NCBI GenBank assembly: GCA_024516155.1
Contig: JAJJXM010000001.1
Coordinates: 682,001-746,000 of the forward strand
DNA: 64,000 bases
Direction: 5' to 3'
Source of the DNA: Pyronema omphalodes
Lineage: Eukaryota > Ascomycota > Pezizomycetes > Pezizales > Pyronemataceae
Below the pieces are notes generated by a model. It was not told the DNA's origin, made no database searches, and was given only the letters and a program-made list of their open reading frames with translations. The position numbers were made by a program, and so were the translations under genes. This document shows, in pieces, positions 11,602 to 22,492 of the stretch. Numbering within the stretch: position 1 is the stretch's first letter; every line of letters begins with the position of its first letter.

Positions 11602-13022
11602 TGTGTGATGTGTGATATGTGTAGGCCGAACTAGTTTTTCGTTTTATTAAAGGGGTAAAGATGGAGTTGTATAGAAGGGAATGGAATGTAGAGGAGGGTG
11701 TGTGTGCGTGTGTGTGTCAGGGGAGGGTGAAGGGGGGGGGGGGGGGGGGGAGGGGATGGAACGTTTGGGAAGTGGGGGATGGGAGCAGGTGTTCCGTTTA
11801 TTTAAACCTGACGGTTGGTAGACTTGTATAATTCCTGGCCAAGCGATGTTGTCCCTTAGGGTGTAAGGGATGTGGTGCAAAAACCAGAGCACTGGGATAT
11901 CATATTTATTTATTTGTCCGTTTGTTTGTTTCTTTGGTGTAGATTATAAAAAGTTAGATACGTTCCTGTTCGAAGTTCATTAGATGCAGCTTGAAGTTCC
12001 CCTGCATTGATATGATTATGTTAAGGGGGTTTGGGTTATACATATTCTCTTTGTGATGATGGCATGGAGGTTTGATGACATGGTGGTTTGGATAGCTATA
12101 CACTAGAGACCTTGAAAGTAAGAATTAATCCTGCTTAATCATAACCCCGGAAAATCTCGGAAAATGGAAAATATCCAAAAGTGATCACCACGGGAATTTA
12201 ACACCAGTATACACCATGTAGAATTCGAATGATAAAACATGGATGGACGACAATGAGCCATATCTACATGTACTTATCTAGGCCATATTTATAAACATGA
12301 AGATTTCACCGATAGTCATGTTAGATTTATGATGGTCCGGTTGGGTATTTGTAGGTTTTGATATCACTGGATGGAAGATTTCGAGACACGAGTTTGTATT
12401 ACTTTTATGGCGTAGATGGAGTTGCAATTTGCAGACTCCGTGGCGGAATCTTGAACCAAGGGTAATGGGAATTTTGTGGGCGTAGGGGTTGTCGGGTTGG
12501 AGGTGGATTTGGGGACGGTGGTGGGTCAGCAGGGAAGTCGGTGATCACGGCTGCGAAGGAGAGAGGTGCTAGGGGGGGAAAGGAGGGTTATCTTCATGGT
12601 GAGATGAGATTGGATGACAGATAGGAATGTGTGAGGTGGGTTGATTATGAATGTCTAAAGACATTGTGAATGAAAGGGTGGTATTTATAATCGGTGATTT
12701 GGAGGTGAAGAATATTAGTTTATAGGAAGAAGGTTAGCTGGAATAGTATGATAACGTGAATTTCAAGTGATTGAAATATATACAACCGTAACCAGTCGGA
12801 TGAGGATTATACATACCTAACCTCAGTATGCCAGCTTACCATTCAACCGAAGTATCTTTGTTGTAGCCAAACAAAGACTTAGGTTAACCGTCAACATACA
12901 ATCAGAGACACTCGTTGCTAACTTTCCTACTCACTATCTCCATGTCGACATCATCGGAGCAGTAACTCATTACATTTGGTAACAGATTGTTCTCAAGAGC
13001 CGTGGATAGACGTTTTGAAATT
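11602..13022. other. intergenic 3' of LTN1, no gene seen
   Basis: It holds a GT-rich and G19 tract (11700-11751) just after LTN1 and otherwise AT-rich unique sequence up to the transposon. Its last nine bases (13014-13022) are the left copy of the transposon target duplication. Confidence 0.6.
11732..11750. repeat. G19 homopolymer
   Basis: Nineteen G residues, preceded by TGTGTGCGTGTGTGTG and G-rich DNA. It could form a G-quadruplex in the LTN1 3' region on the plus strand. Confidence 0.85.
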
Positions 13023-13117
13023 CGGAAATTATGCAGGATGCCCCCGAAAAAACACGAAATTTGCAATATACCCCCGTCTATGCAGGATGCCCCTCGCTTA
13101 GGTAGAGCACACCCGCC
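13023..13117 (+). repeat. left terminal inverted repeat of the MULE
   Basis: Begins CGGAAATTATGCAGGATG. It contains the core ATGCAGGATGCCCC twice in direct orientation (13031-13044 and 13080-13093, 49 bp apart). Confidence 0.9.
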
Positions 13118-13235
13118 CATATTGAATACAGCGCCTACAGCGGGCTACAGATTTTTCACGTGTGTTTTTTTTTTCTTCGCTTGCAGGTGAAGATTTTGAT
13201 TCCACTTCTCGATATTATCGTCAACAACGACAACA

Positions 13236-13484
13236 ATGGAGCGCACCAACTCGCTGACAACCAGCATCGATCCTAACGCCGCTGATCCGATCTCTCGACA
13301 TGCACTACACCTTGGCGATGATTTTCCCTCGTTTTCCGAGTTTAAACTGGCTATTCACAAATGGGCCGTAGACATGCTGTTTGGCATTCGCTTTGCAAAG
13401 TCAGAGGCGCAGAAGTGGATTCAAAATTTTTATCTGCAAGTAAGGAAAAAAAACATGCGTGAAAAATTTGGCGCCCGGCGCTGA
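13236..13484 (+). pseudogene. N-terminal transposase-like fragment inside the MULE
   Basis: The ORF encodes 82 residues starting MERTNSLTTSIDPN and is preceded by a purine/CAA-rich leader. The core FPSFSEFKLAIHKWAVDML resembles the start of the N-terminal DNA-binding region of Mutator-family transposases, where an aromatic-rich FxSFxEFK...W segment opens the domain. That resemblance is by eye and modest. After FYLQ there is a good splice donor (GTAAGG at about 13440), so the coding part may be exon 1 of a larger gene cut off inside an intron by internal deletion. No catalytic DDE region is present. It could instead be a captured host gene piece. Confidence 0.5.
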
Positions 13485-13485
13485 A

Positions 13486-13580
13486 GGCGGGTGTTCACTA
13501 CCTAAGCGAGGGGCATCCTGCATAGACGGGGGTATATTGCAAATTTCGTGTTTTTTCGGGGGCATCCTGCATAATTTCCG
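13486..13580 (-). repeat. right terminal inverted repeat of the MULE
   Basis: Reverse complement of the left end, finishing GCATAATTTCCG. It carries the same two internal core repeats. Confidence 0.9.
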
Positions 13581-14675
13581 TTTGAAATTTTCCGAATGGT
13601 ACCAAGTACGAGATGATTATGTCTATGTGTTGTTATAAGTTTCGGAATATCTGTAAGATATGGTGAGCATCGTATAACGAAAAATCAAATGATAAAAAGG
13701 TAATATAGAATAGCAGAAACAAAATAGAGTGAAGATGGAGCTCGTCTGGATCCTCCCTCCGTCAGATTTTCCTTAATACCCCACCCTTGCCATATAAATC
13801 CTACCTCTACTATTCCACCTCAACCTCCATCTTCAAATTTGTCTAAGCCCTACCTTATCCTCCCTACTGTGTTCCTTGTAAGACCTGTCCCGCTAGTTTA
13901 GTGCAGCTCTGTTGGGTTGATGGAGTCTATGTAGCAGAGTTGTTCCGCAGTGCGCACTGATTATATCTTTCTGGTTTGAACATAATCATTTGATTGGGGT
14001 ATGACTTTCACTACCGAATACAATTAGATAGGTGCTTTATTTCCAGTATTACTGTCAAATTGAGATACCACCGTGATAATGATACCATCATAAAGACGAC
14101 ACAAAAATGAGCCTGTCATCAATATCCCATTATTTACACATCTACGAGACTGACTTGACCTAGACTAGAAAGCAATAAATATATAGAAATGGTTTTAAAG
14201 AGTTGTCGGGTTCAAAAAGTCACCAGGACTAACCCGCCTCTAAAGCTGCCATCAAGGCCTGTATTATTACCCGTTTAATCCTACAGATTTATAAATCTAT
14301 ACCCGATGACGATGACGATCTTACTCTATCCGGACCTACTGTTGAGTCCACCCAAAAACATAAGCACACAAGCCCAACCAAATCCCAGCCCAAGGGGATA
14401 AAAAAAAGTGACAAAAAAAAAAAGAAAAATAGGAAGCAAAAAAGGAAAAAAGGAAAAAAAAAAAAAACAGAAAAAGGAAGACAAAAAGCAGTCCCCTATG
14501 TACAAGTTCAGTTTCCAATATAAACAATCCCCGATGTATGGAAAACACCCCGCCGTAGAAAATTCCAAAAAACCCAAAAAAAGGAATATAAAATCAAAAA
14601 AGGAAAACCCAAAATATCAAAGCGCCTTCGTATCTAAATCCATCTAAACAAGCACTCCACCATCTATACCACCGT
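13581..14675. other. intergenic, no convincing gene
   Basis: Begins with the right target duplication of the transposon (13581-13589). It contains an A-rich stretch (14400-14610) that gives long spurious reading frames (Lys-rich on plus, Phe-rich on minus). Confidence 0.6.
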
Positions 14676-15458
14676 CTATGCCGTGGCCTTAATATTTCTC
14701 ACAACTGGTGTTGTAACGGGTGCCTTAACGGGCTCCTTAACCTCCACTACCGGCGCCCCACCAATAACAGTATCCTCAACCACCTTCTTCTTAGCATTCA
14801 AAAAACTCAACCAAGTATTCCAACCCAACGATGCCACACCACCAACCAACGCACGGTATTCCAACGGCACCACCGCAAAGTTCAACGTCGAAACAAACGG
14901 CCAGACAACCAGACCATCTCTCCAAGCTCTTGGGCCGGTGGTTTCAATCTTCTCCCTAATACCCTGCGGTGACTTTCCCTCCATAAGACCCTGAAATCCA
15001 AAGAATCCCACAAGGAAGAATGGAGTGAAAATTGCCTGACTCAATCCGACTCGTAATAAAACTGCAGCCATATGCGGAAGTGTAGTGAAGCAATAACTGA
15101 TACGAGTATACCAGGAGTTCACCGGGATTGCTAAGAGAGCACCGGTGGCTACCATGCGGAAGGTACGGAAATAGTCATATGGAGTATCCGCTGAGGAGAA
15201 TAGAAGTTGTGCATTGGCGTCACCGAGTGCGTTGATGGAGGTTGAAGTGGCAATTTGGGTAATCCATGGATGCGCTCGTTGAGAAGTGCCGTAGAATGCG
15301 ATGAAGCCGGTTACTGGGGCGGCGAGACGGCGGAGGAGGCTACGAGCTGGAGGTGGGGGAGGAGGTGTAGCGATGGTGGTTGTGCGGCGGCAGGGTGAGC
15401 GACGGAGATACGGACGGAGGGTTAAACGGAAGGTTGGCAATGTTGTAAGTGGGCGCAT
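14676..15458 (-). CDS. Mpv17/PMP22 family integral membrane protein
   Basis: A single exon encodes 260 residues. The first about 45 residues are Arg/Thr-rich and lack acidic residues (MRPLTTLPTFRLTLRPYLRR), as in a mitochondrial presequence. The Mpv17/PMP22 domain follows with several hydrophobic segments and the C-terminal signature: WRDGLVVWPFVSTLNFAVVP, then YRALVGGVASLGWNTWLSFL. The family sits in the mitochondrial inner membrane or peroxisomes and may form channels; the substrate is unknown. The C-terminal tail is Val/Thr/Pro-rich. The gene diverges from AP-2 sigma across 338 bp. Confidence 0.88.
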   Translation of the reverse strand: MRPLTTLPTFRLTLRPYLRRSPCRRTTTIATPPPPPPARSLLRRLAAPVTGFIAFYGTSQRAHPWITQIATSTSINALGDANAQLLFSSADTPYDYFRTFRMVATGALLAIPVNSWYTRISYCFTTLPHMAAVLLRVGLSQAIFTPFFLVGFFGFQGLMEGKSPQGIREKIETTGPRAWRDGLVVWPFVSTLNFAVVPLEYRALVGGVASLGWNTWLSFLNAKKKVVEDTVIGGAPVVEVKEPVKAPVTTPVVRNIKATA

Positions 15459-15796
15459 GTTGAGTTGAGGTTGTGTATTGTGATGTTTAGTGAGAAGGAT
15501 GAGGAGATTGAGAGGTTGAGGTGTTTAAAGGAGCTTCTCAATCTCGAAAAGTAAGATGAGTTGCACCTTTCGCAGATCTCGGGAGTGACGGGGCGGGCGG
15601 CAGGTGGTGCGGGCAGGGATTAGCTACAAATTGCGCAGATTCTAGCTAAGTAACTAGTGGACTACGCAGGGCAGGCGAGCGACAGGGCGGTGCAACTTGC
15701 AGCATCAAAGCTTCGACAGCTCGTCAAAGCCGTCGCGACTGCCAACTCACTCACCCACCAAGCAAGCAAGCAAGTCAGCATCCCACAACCGTTAAG
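15459..15796. promoter_or_regulatory. shared divergent promoter of Mpv17-like and AP-2 sigma genes
   Basis: The 338 bp between two start codons on opposite strands must hold both promoters. It has a GA-rich stretch next to the minus-strand gene and AAGC repeats (15760-15772) near the AP-2 sigma start. Confidence 0.6.
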
Positions 15797-16914
15797 ATGG
15801 TACTTTCTTTCATTCTGATCCAGAACCGCCAGTGTGTTCCCCCCCCCTTCTTCTCCCTTGTTGCTCCTTGCAGACCCCCTGATCCCCAGTTGGTCAAAGA
15901 TCCGTTGAGAGGTAATGAGACTAAACACGTCACAGGGGCAAAACGCGACTTGCGAAGTGGTACGCGCCATACGACGTGTGTTGAATCTCCTCCCGATCCC
16001 TCGATTCCCCTCTATTGCCTCACGTGGCCCCTTCGATTTCCATGCTAGGCTATGCTCCTTGAGCCCTGGGAGCCTTGAAAGAGCCCTGGGATCCTTTTGA
16101 GCTCGGGGAGCCCGAGGAGCCCAAACCCACACAGACACATCGCCATCCAACCATGACCAACCCTCACTAACCCGAGGTTCCATTCCGTAGGATGAAGAAA
16201 AAGTCAAGCTGAAGGGCGAAGTACACCGCCTAGTAGCACCACGAGATCAAAAGTATCAATCGAACTTTGTTGAATTCCGGAACAATAAAATCGTCTACCG
16301 ACGTTACGCAGGATTATTTTTCTGCGTATGTGTTGACGCAAACGATAACGAATTGGCGTATCTTGAGGCTATACACTTTTTTGTTGAAGTTCTGGATGCT
16401 TTCTTTGGGAATGTTTGTGAATTGGATTTGGTTTTTAATTTCTACAAGGTAAGCTGGATTGAACTTGGAAGGGTGGGAATTTGATGACGAGGTTGAAGGG
16501 AGTGGGTTGTTTACTTTATTCTGCATCGTGGTGATGTTCGATGCGTTGGATCTGTGGAGATTTCCGACCGATCCATGCTGTGCTGCAGCTCGCCAACAGC
16601 TCGCTAGATAAGGCGACGCGGCAGGCCTCGACACGTGGATAGGCTTCGCTTCGCTACGTGTGCGGGGTGTGGGGTGTGTTGGTATATTGGGGTGTGGGGG
16701 TAGTGGGGAGATGCGGAGGGCCTTTAGGAACCCTCCAGGACACCTTTGGCAAACCTCTAAGAAACCATTAAAAAAACACAAGCTAACATAAAACCCCACA
16801 AAAAAAAAACAGGTATACGCAATACTAGACGAAGTATTCCTCGCAGGAGAAATTCAAGAAACCAGTAAACAAGTAGTCTTAACCCGACTTGAGCATCTGG
16901 ATAAACTTGAATAA
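15797..16914 (+). CDS. aps2: AP-2 complex subunit sigma
   Basis: Four exons, 15797-15831, 15936-15975, 16191-16448 and 16813-16914, give 144 residues, the family length. The sequence is almost invariant for this family: [25 protein letters not shown] from the 40-base exon 2, [40 protein letters not shown], and the end [10 protein letters not shown]. The protein is the small longin-fold chain of the clathrin adaptor AP-2, which selects cargo at the plasma membrane. The first two exons are only 35 and 40 bases. Intron 3 is 364 bases, far longer than the others nearby. Confidence 0.97.
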
Positions 16915-17541
16915 ATATGGAAGATGCTTTAGAGGAGTATTGGGATGTTATGGGATATGATAGCGGGATATCATGAGGATGAAGGGACGAAGGGACGTGG
17001 AACGAGGATTAGGGAATAGGGAATAAGGAATGGGGATTAGGAATGAGGAATGGCAGGCAGGATACTGGAAAAAAGTAATATTCCAAGTAATCCAAGTAAT
17101 AATGAGCTTTTTGTTTATATATCTATAAACACATGTAATAGAAATACCCAATTTGTTATATCGCTATCGTTGTTTTTTTTTTAAAAAGTATCGATTATGT
17201 GTATTTATGATTTCCAAGGTGTCTAAGGTTTTCCTTTGAAACCCCCGCTTACAGTGCATCATGAATTCTCACTTTGCTTTTCAATAAAAATTACGTAGAG
17301 CAGCAATTATTGTCGTTTGATATGAGTTTTATTGAATAATCCCCATTCCATTCCTATTCTTATTCCCAATCCTATTTCCATACATATTTCGATTCCAATT
17401 CCTGGTCCCATTCCTTATTCCCATTCCTATCCGCAATCCCAGAAAGACAAAAAAATTAAATAACACCCAAAACACCTTCCCAGCCGTCACCAACGCTTAG
17501 AAATCCTCAACAACTCCCAGCATCTTCCACCAGCCCATTCC
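16915..17541. other. convergent 3' region between AP-2 sigma and EXO5
   Basis: No gene. It holds two degenerate purine/pyrimidine tracts in opposite orientation (16980-17052, GGAAT/AGGG type; 17339-17430, ATTCC type). They include a perfect 16-bp inverted repeat, 17019-17034 with 17407-17422. Both transcripts must end here. Confidence 0.7.
17019..17422. repeat. inverted repeat arms in convergent intergenic region
   Basis: GGGAATAAGGAATGGG at 17019-17034 is the exact reverse complement of 17407-17422. The surrounding tracts are imperfect copies of the same motif. Confidence 0.8.
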
Positions 17542-19244
17542 TTAAGAAGACTTCGGACTTGGTAAAGGAGCCGGACTATAGCTAGAGCTATAAGGACCAA
17601 ACTCAATCAACGCACCCTTTCCATTTTTGGCCTTAACAAATTTCTTATGCTTTGCTTTTCTCGCATCCAAATATTTCGTTTTTTTCCAAGAATGTGTGCA
17701 ATGTTTTAATTTTTCCAATCTCCAAGTACAATCCTCCGAGAATTCGCATCGTTGACATTTCCAAGCATCTTCAACCTCTACACCTGTAGTTTCCCTTTGC
17801 CCTCTCCACCATTTGAGGGATTCTTTCATGTAGTCCATAAGTATGTTTTCTTCATACTTTATCGCTTTGAATCCTATTACGCTTCCGTCGGCTTGGAGAA
17901 GATATGATACTCCCATTTCGTTTCCAATGGTGTCTATTGACTGCTTCATTTCTTCTTGCAGGATTTGCATCATCCCTCGTAGGTTGTTGTGGCTTAGTAG
18001 TTCCTCGAGAAATTTGTCTTCCATGTCCAGGCCTGCTACCTGTGCAATAAAGCCATCTGAGAATTTCGCATCGCCGTCGAGTTCGAAATGTTGGAGCAAC
18101 TCCTCGAATTTCAATCCTCCGCTCCAAATATCCGTAAGAAGTTGTCGATATATCATCATCTGCAGGGCCGTTTGATGTGCCTGGGATTCCGTAGGGAAAC
18201 TTCTCGACCGTCTAGTTTTCGTATCACTAACATAGGCAAATCTTTGACCCTTTCCCGCCGGTTGATAAGCCTCATAATCCACCTTTATCTCTCCTTCAAC
18301 CTGTGAAAAAACCCAATTATCCCCCTTCATAGTCGTATCACTTAATCCGACCTCTGTGATTCTTTCCTGGGGATTTTTATAAGAAACCTCATCGATGATA
18401 CCAAACACAAACACATCCTCAAACCAACCAAAGATGGGTAATTCTCTAGTAACACCCATAGTTACCAAACTCCTCATTCCCTGTCTCATATTGAATAATC
18501 GTAATCCCCAACGATCTTCCTTAGTTTCCGGGGTAACTTCAACGGTTGTGTGGACTTGTTCTTCCAGGATTTTATGCACGGCGGTTCCCCGAGCCATTTC
18601 AGGTGTTACTGTCTTCCATCCGACGGCTAGTTGGTATTCGTATTGTTGCTCGCACCAGACTAGGCCGACTAAGTCGGTTACGGAGAGATATTTCTTTTTG
18701 GAGCGGAAGCGCTCGTAGGGGGAGGCTTCGGGGGAGGCATCGGGATCGAGACCGGGTGGTTGAGATAGTTCGGGAGAGATTTGAGGGGTGTCTTCGGCGG
18801 TGAGGATTACGGGACCTGGGGTTGGGGCTGCCTGGGGTTAGTCAGGATATGGACTTGATTTCTTGGATTTATTATATCTTTTTTTGCAGAAGAAGATGAA
18901 GGAAAGGAAGAAGGAAGGATGGGGGTAGTTGGAAGATAAACTACAACAGAAGAGCAGCGGAATAGCTTACAGGTTTCAACATCATAGGTTTTGCCGTGAG
19001 GTGAGGGGGTACGCGTTGAAGATTCGAGACGCGTCTCATCGATAATCCCAATCTCGGATTCGTTGAGAACCTCAAGAGGGGACGTATCCCTCCTTGCCGA
19101 AGAGGAAGATGAAGAGGAAGAAACAGCATTATTGGTTCTCTTTCTAGATATCGTACTGGAATAGGATTGTAGGAGCTCCTCGAGGTCGTCGGTTATTTCG
19201 ATATCACTTCCATAGTCGCTGGACAGGTCGTCGCGCGTTGCCAT
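17542..19244 (-). CDS. exo5: exonuclease V (Dem1/EXO5 family), Fe-S nuclease
   Basis: Two exons, 19244-18971 and 18827-17542, give 519 residues. The acceptor at 18829-18828 is chosen because only it keeps phase. The N-terminus is acidic and Ser-rich. The nuclease domain shows YLSVTDLVGLVWCEQQYEYQ, MARGTAVHKILEEQ, the RecB-type metal-binding Asp in FGIIDEV (about D237) and the DTKTR motif (D293, K295). Cys150 with Cys449, Cys452 and Cys458 (CQRCEFSEDC) match the four-cysteine 4Fe-4S cluster of Exo5. The family degrades single-stranded DNA; the yeast member acts in mitochondrial genome maintenance, while animal members act in nuclear repair. All key residues are present. Confidence 0.92.
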
Positions 19245-20133
19245 GTGAAGTGACGTTGGCGGGGCGGTGGATTTTTTTCGGGTGGTGCAAAAAGACTAGC
19301 TTGCTGCTTGCTGCTTGGTGGCGGGCGCGGGGTGTGCTTAGACGTATGTACATAGACGTATGTAGACGGGGTTTGGGTGCTGTAGTAACTGTACATGTAA
19401 TGAGCAAGTCTCGAGGTGTATGACTATGGATGAGTTTGTATCTTTCATAATGACTCTAAATGAAGGCAATTATGTAACAAGCGGCAACCGGAGTAACCGG
19501 AGGTTTTTTGTTTTGTGTATGTGTATTTAGACGAAGCTAAGAATTATGCGAAATCATGAATTAGAGGGCTTGGTTCATGTGGGCGATGGGCGATGAGCGA
19601 TGAGCTGAACCAGCAATGCGATGTCATGTCATATCTTGACTCTCTTCAACCATTCACGGCGCTTGGTATGTATTTATCAAGATAAACTTTTAAACTCAAA
19701 TAAAGCATGCTGCTGCATGGCAAAATTCCGCATTCCTAGTTACTGGTTACTGGTTTTACATATCAAGACTACGACCATGATCCATCAAGCACCTCGCATC
19801 TCGCACATCGTATCCTCAAACCGAAACCCACGGGATATATGCACAGAAGGACCAAGTACATATACTTCCATGGCTTCTATCACTATCACGTTTATGTACT
19901 ATGTATGGCATATTTTCCGTTTCCGTTTGCATACCTTCTTCATCTCTATGTGTATAAATTTCATGTGTTTCCAGGCTCACTATGGATATCCAAGGTTTTA
20001 ACTTGTAACGAAGCCAATCCTAAATCTTCTAAGCTTGATATTTCGGAGAGTGGCGTGGCCTTGGGATAATACGTATGTACTTCGTATGTAACAATACCGT
20101 CTCCAATCTTGTAGAATTTGTAAGATATGGTGG

Positions 20134-20178
20134 TCTCTCTGTCTCTCTGTCTCTCTGTCTGTATATGTATATGTATAC
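20134..20178. repeat. CTCTCTGT / GTATAT microsatellite
   Basis: Tandem CTCTCTGT units run directly into GTATAT units in noncoding DNA. Confidence 0.85.
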
Positions 20179-21323
20179 ATCTCAATTAGAAAAAAATATT
20201 CATTAATTCTTAGTATCGACATTATAATACAATTGCAATTAAAGTTACAATAGCAATAGCATCCTCGAATCCTATCTTTCGGTGAAGCGTCTCAAGATCC
20301 AAGACCGTCAGGGTTCAACAATGAGCTATCAAAACCAGCAGGTATATATCCACACCATCAATCCCTTCAATATTTCTTAACTCCTCGCTTAAACCAGCAT
20401 CTACAAATTACGATAAATTTTCCATTCCAATTTCTTCTTAATCGAGGTTCCGGATCCTAAGCTGGCAGGGAGCTCCTAGGTATCCACTTCAATAGTTTAG
20501 CATAGCAACTTCCTCACGAGGATTAAATAACTTTCCACAGGGTGAATAATACCAGGATTACTTGATTTACTACTAAATTTCCCAATATTGCCATCCTATT
20601 CAGGGAGGAATAAATACAAATACATAGTGAAGTAACACAAAGCCCTGAAGTAGCTAAGCCTAATATAACACGTGATATTGGCTTTGGAATCATGAGATAT
20701 CATGGTATGGCGTACGAGTACATACTGTACAGTGGTTCATGCAGTTCTGCACTCGAACTTCATTTAAGGTTTTAATGCAGTTATATGCAGAAGGCCCCTT
20801 GCTTTATGCGTCAGTGCTGGATGGTTGTGGATATATGTTTATTTACACAAAGCCTTGGGGGTGTTTTTATGTTTTCATAAAGAGTTTCATGAGAGAGGTG
20901 TATTCAATTTGGAATTTCCATATGGTAGTAGTAAGTACAACTGGTGAATTGAGTTGGTTATCGGAAAAATAGTTGAATTGCTTATCGTACCGATTCATAT
21001 CCGATATGAGCTATGTATCGGCTGGTTCGTAAAAATTATTCGCTTGAGATTGATAATTCACCCGGTAATTGTTCTGGCTCGTTTGGTTCACCGCTTCCAG
21101 ACCGTCTTGTGACTCTTGTCATCTCGGCGTCGGTGGGTTCTTTTACATACTTCAATTCCGTGGTTCCCTTGGTTTCCTTGGTTCGGTTAGAAAGTTATTC
21201 TTTTTCTTATGCATGTGCATACTATAAGAAGTTAATTTCCATAAAAATACATGTACATATAGCCATACCGGTACCTGACAGTACCATTACCATATTTATC
21301 CTGTGTGTAACTTCGATCTCCAT

Positions 21324-21350
21324 CCCCCCCCCCCCCCCTTCTCTCTCCCC
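21324..21350. repeat. C15 homopolymer followed by CT-rich tract
   Basis: Fifteen C residues, then TTCTCTCTCCCC. Same build as the tract at 1254-1279. Confidence 0.85.
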
Positions 21351-22340
21351 ATCGGCTTCCAGCGCTTTGTCAAGCCATAGTATGCATATTACTATTTTAT
21401 GTTTCTGTTTCTATATTTCCCCATGTCCCATCTCCCGGAAAATTCTGTCGTCGACACTTGTAGCTGACTGCATCATTGGCACAACATGCGCGCGACAAAA
21501 TCCTTATCCCACCACAACCACCAGGCTCCCATCACCTGCTTCACCGGATCTATGCACGCATAAGTACCAGCGTGTCTCAGTGAGTGGGGATGTGGAAATG
21601 ACCAACGCCGTCTTTCTTTACTACGCACCCATGGCTGTGATCCCCTGCGCATCATCGGCAACCGTTGGTCACCTTTTTTTTTTTTCGGCTGGGGCGTGGT
21701 CGGTCTGCTGGCGAAGAGTGGCTCAACTGGTTCGTCTCACCACCAGCAGCAGCAGCAGCATCATCATCATCATCGCGCACCGACTTTCTATGAGCACCCT
21801 ACCCCGCATGCGACCACACAGACTTGAGGGCTGTTCTGGTTCATAGGGATTAATGATAGGGAGATGATAGATCTGTCTAATTTTTCTTTTAAATGGTTGT
21901 GTTTTTAAGCCACTATTGCGTCAAATGACAGCATCATGTCCATCTTTTATCGCTTTGTCTCAGTCTCATTTGACAGAATCCCCCCTCCCCCCAATCGCCG
22001 CTGCTGTTGATGGATGCCCTGTCCTGGAAAAAGAGAAAAGAGCTGATGACACTTTAACTCTACTGGTGTGGGCGGTAACTTGGGACCCTGGCAAATATGC
22101 ATGAAGACAGTTACTGTTCCTGCATTAGCGCATGCTTCCAGACCACTTCCCTGTTGTGGAAGGACAACTGCACAACCCGGGGGGGCAGTGGGGACCACCA
22201 CGACGATACGTATGTATGTCAGTCTGAGAAAGCGCCGGGTTTGGCGCGGGCGCGAGGAGATATGTTTTTGACAGAAAGATGTATCAGCGCCGATGGCGGG
22301 TGGCGGCTTTGTTTTTTCCGTTTGATGGCGTTTGGGGAGA

Positions 22341-22492
22341 AGGGAGAGTGGAAGATGAGATGGAGAGAGAGGAAGAGAGAGGAAGAGAGCAGTCCGGGGG
22401 AGAGTGGAAAATGAGATGGAGAGAGGTGGAGTAGCCCGAAGGAGAGTGGAGGATGAGATGGAGTCGAGGAGAACAGCAGCCCGGAGGAGGCG
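22341..22492. repeat. three diverged copies of a GA-rich unit
   Basis: The core GGAGAGTGGA-RR-ATGAGATGGAG occurs at about 22342-22364, 22398-22421 and 22441-22463, with shared flanking CCCGGAGGAG-like sequence. Confidence 0.75.

Larger units (their letters stand above)
13023..13580 (+). mobile_element. short non-autonomous Mutator-like (MULE) DNA transposon
   Basis: The element is 558 bp with terminal inverted repeats 13023-13117 and 13486-13580 (95 bp each). The outer 83 bp are identical in inverted orientation and the inner 12 have about three mismatches. It is flanked by a perfect 9-bp direct duplication TTTGAAATT (13014-13022 and 13581-13589). Long inverted ends plus a 9-bp duplication are the signature of the Mutator superfamily. 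The near-perfect ends and intact duplication suggest recent insertion. The interior holds a short ORF (13236-13484) but no full transposase, so mobility would need an autonomous relative elsewhere. Confidence 0.9.

Noticed and set aside
14326..14647. Lys-rich and Phe-rich ORFs in the A-rich stretch
   Set aside because: Simple-sequence artefacts.
20321..20341. ATG AGC TAT CAA AAC CAG CAG followed by GTATAT, like the first exon of a small Gln-rich gene
   Set aside because: No in-frame continuation after any nearby acceptor looks coding.
21013..21846. 277-codon plus-strand ORF
   Set aside because: Composed of low-complexity pyrimidine-rich translation (Ser/Ile runs, poly-Pro from C15), no domain, no coding look.
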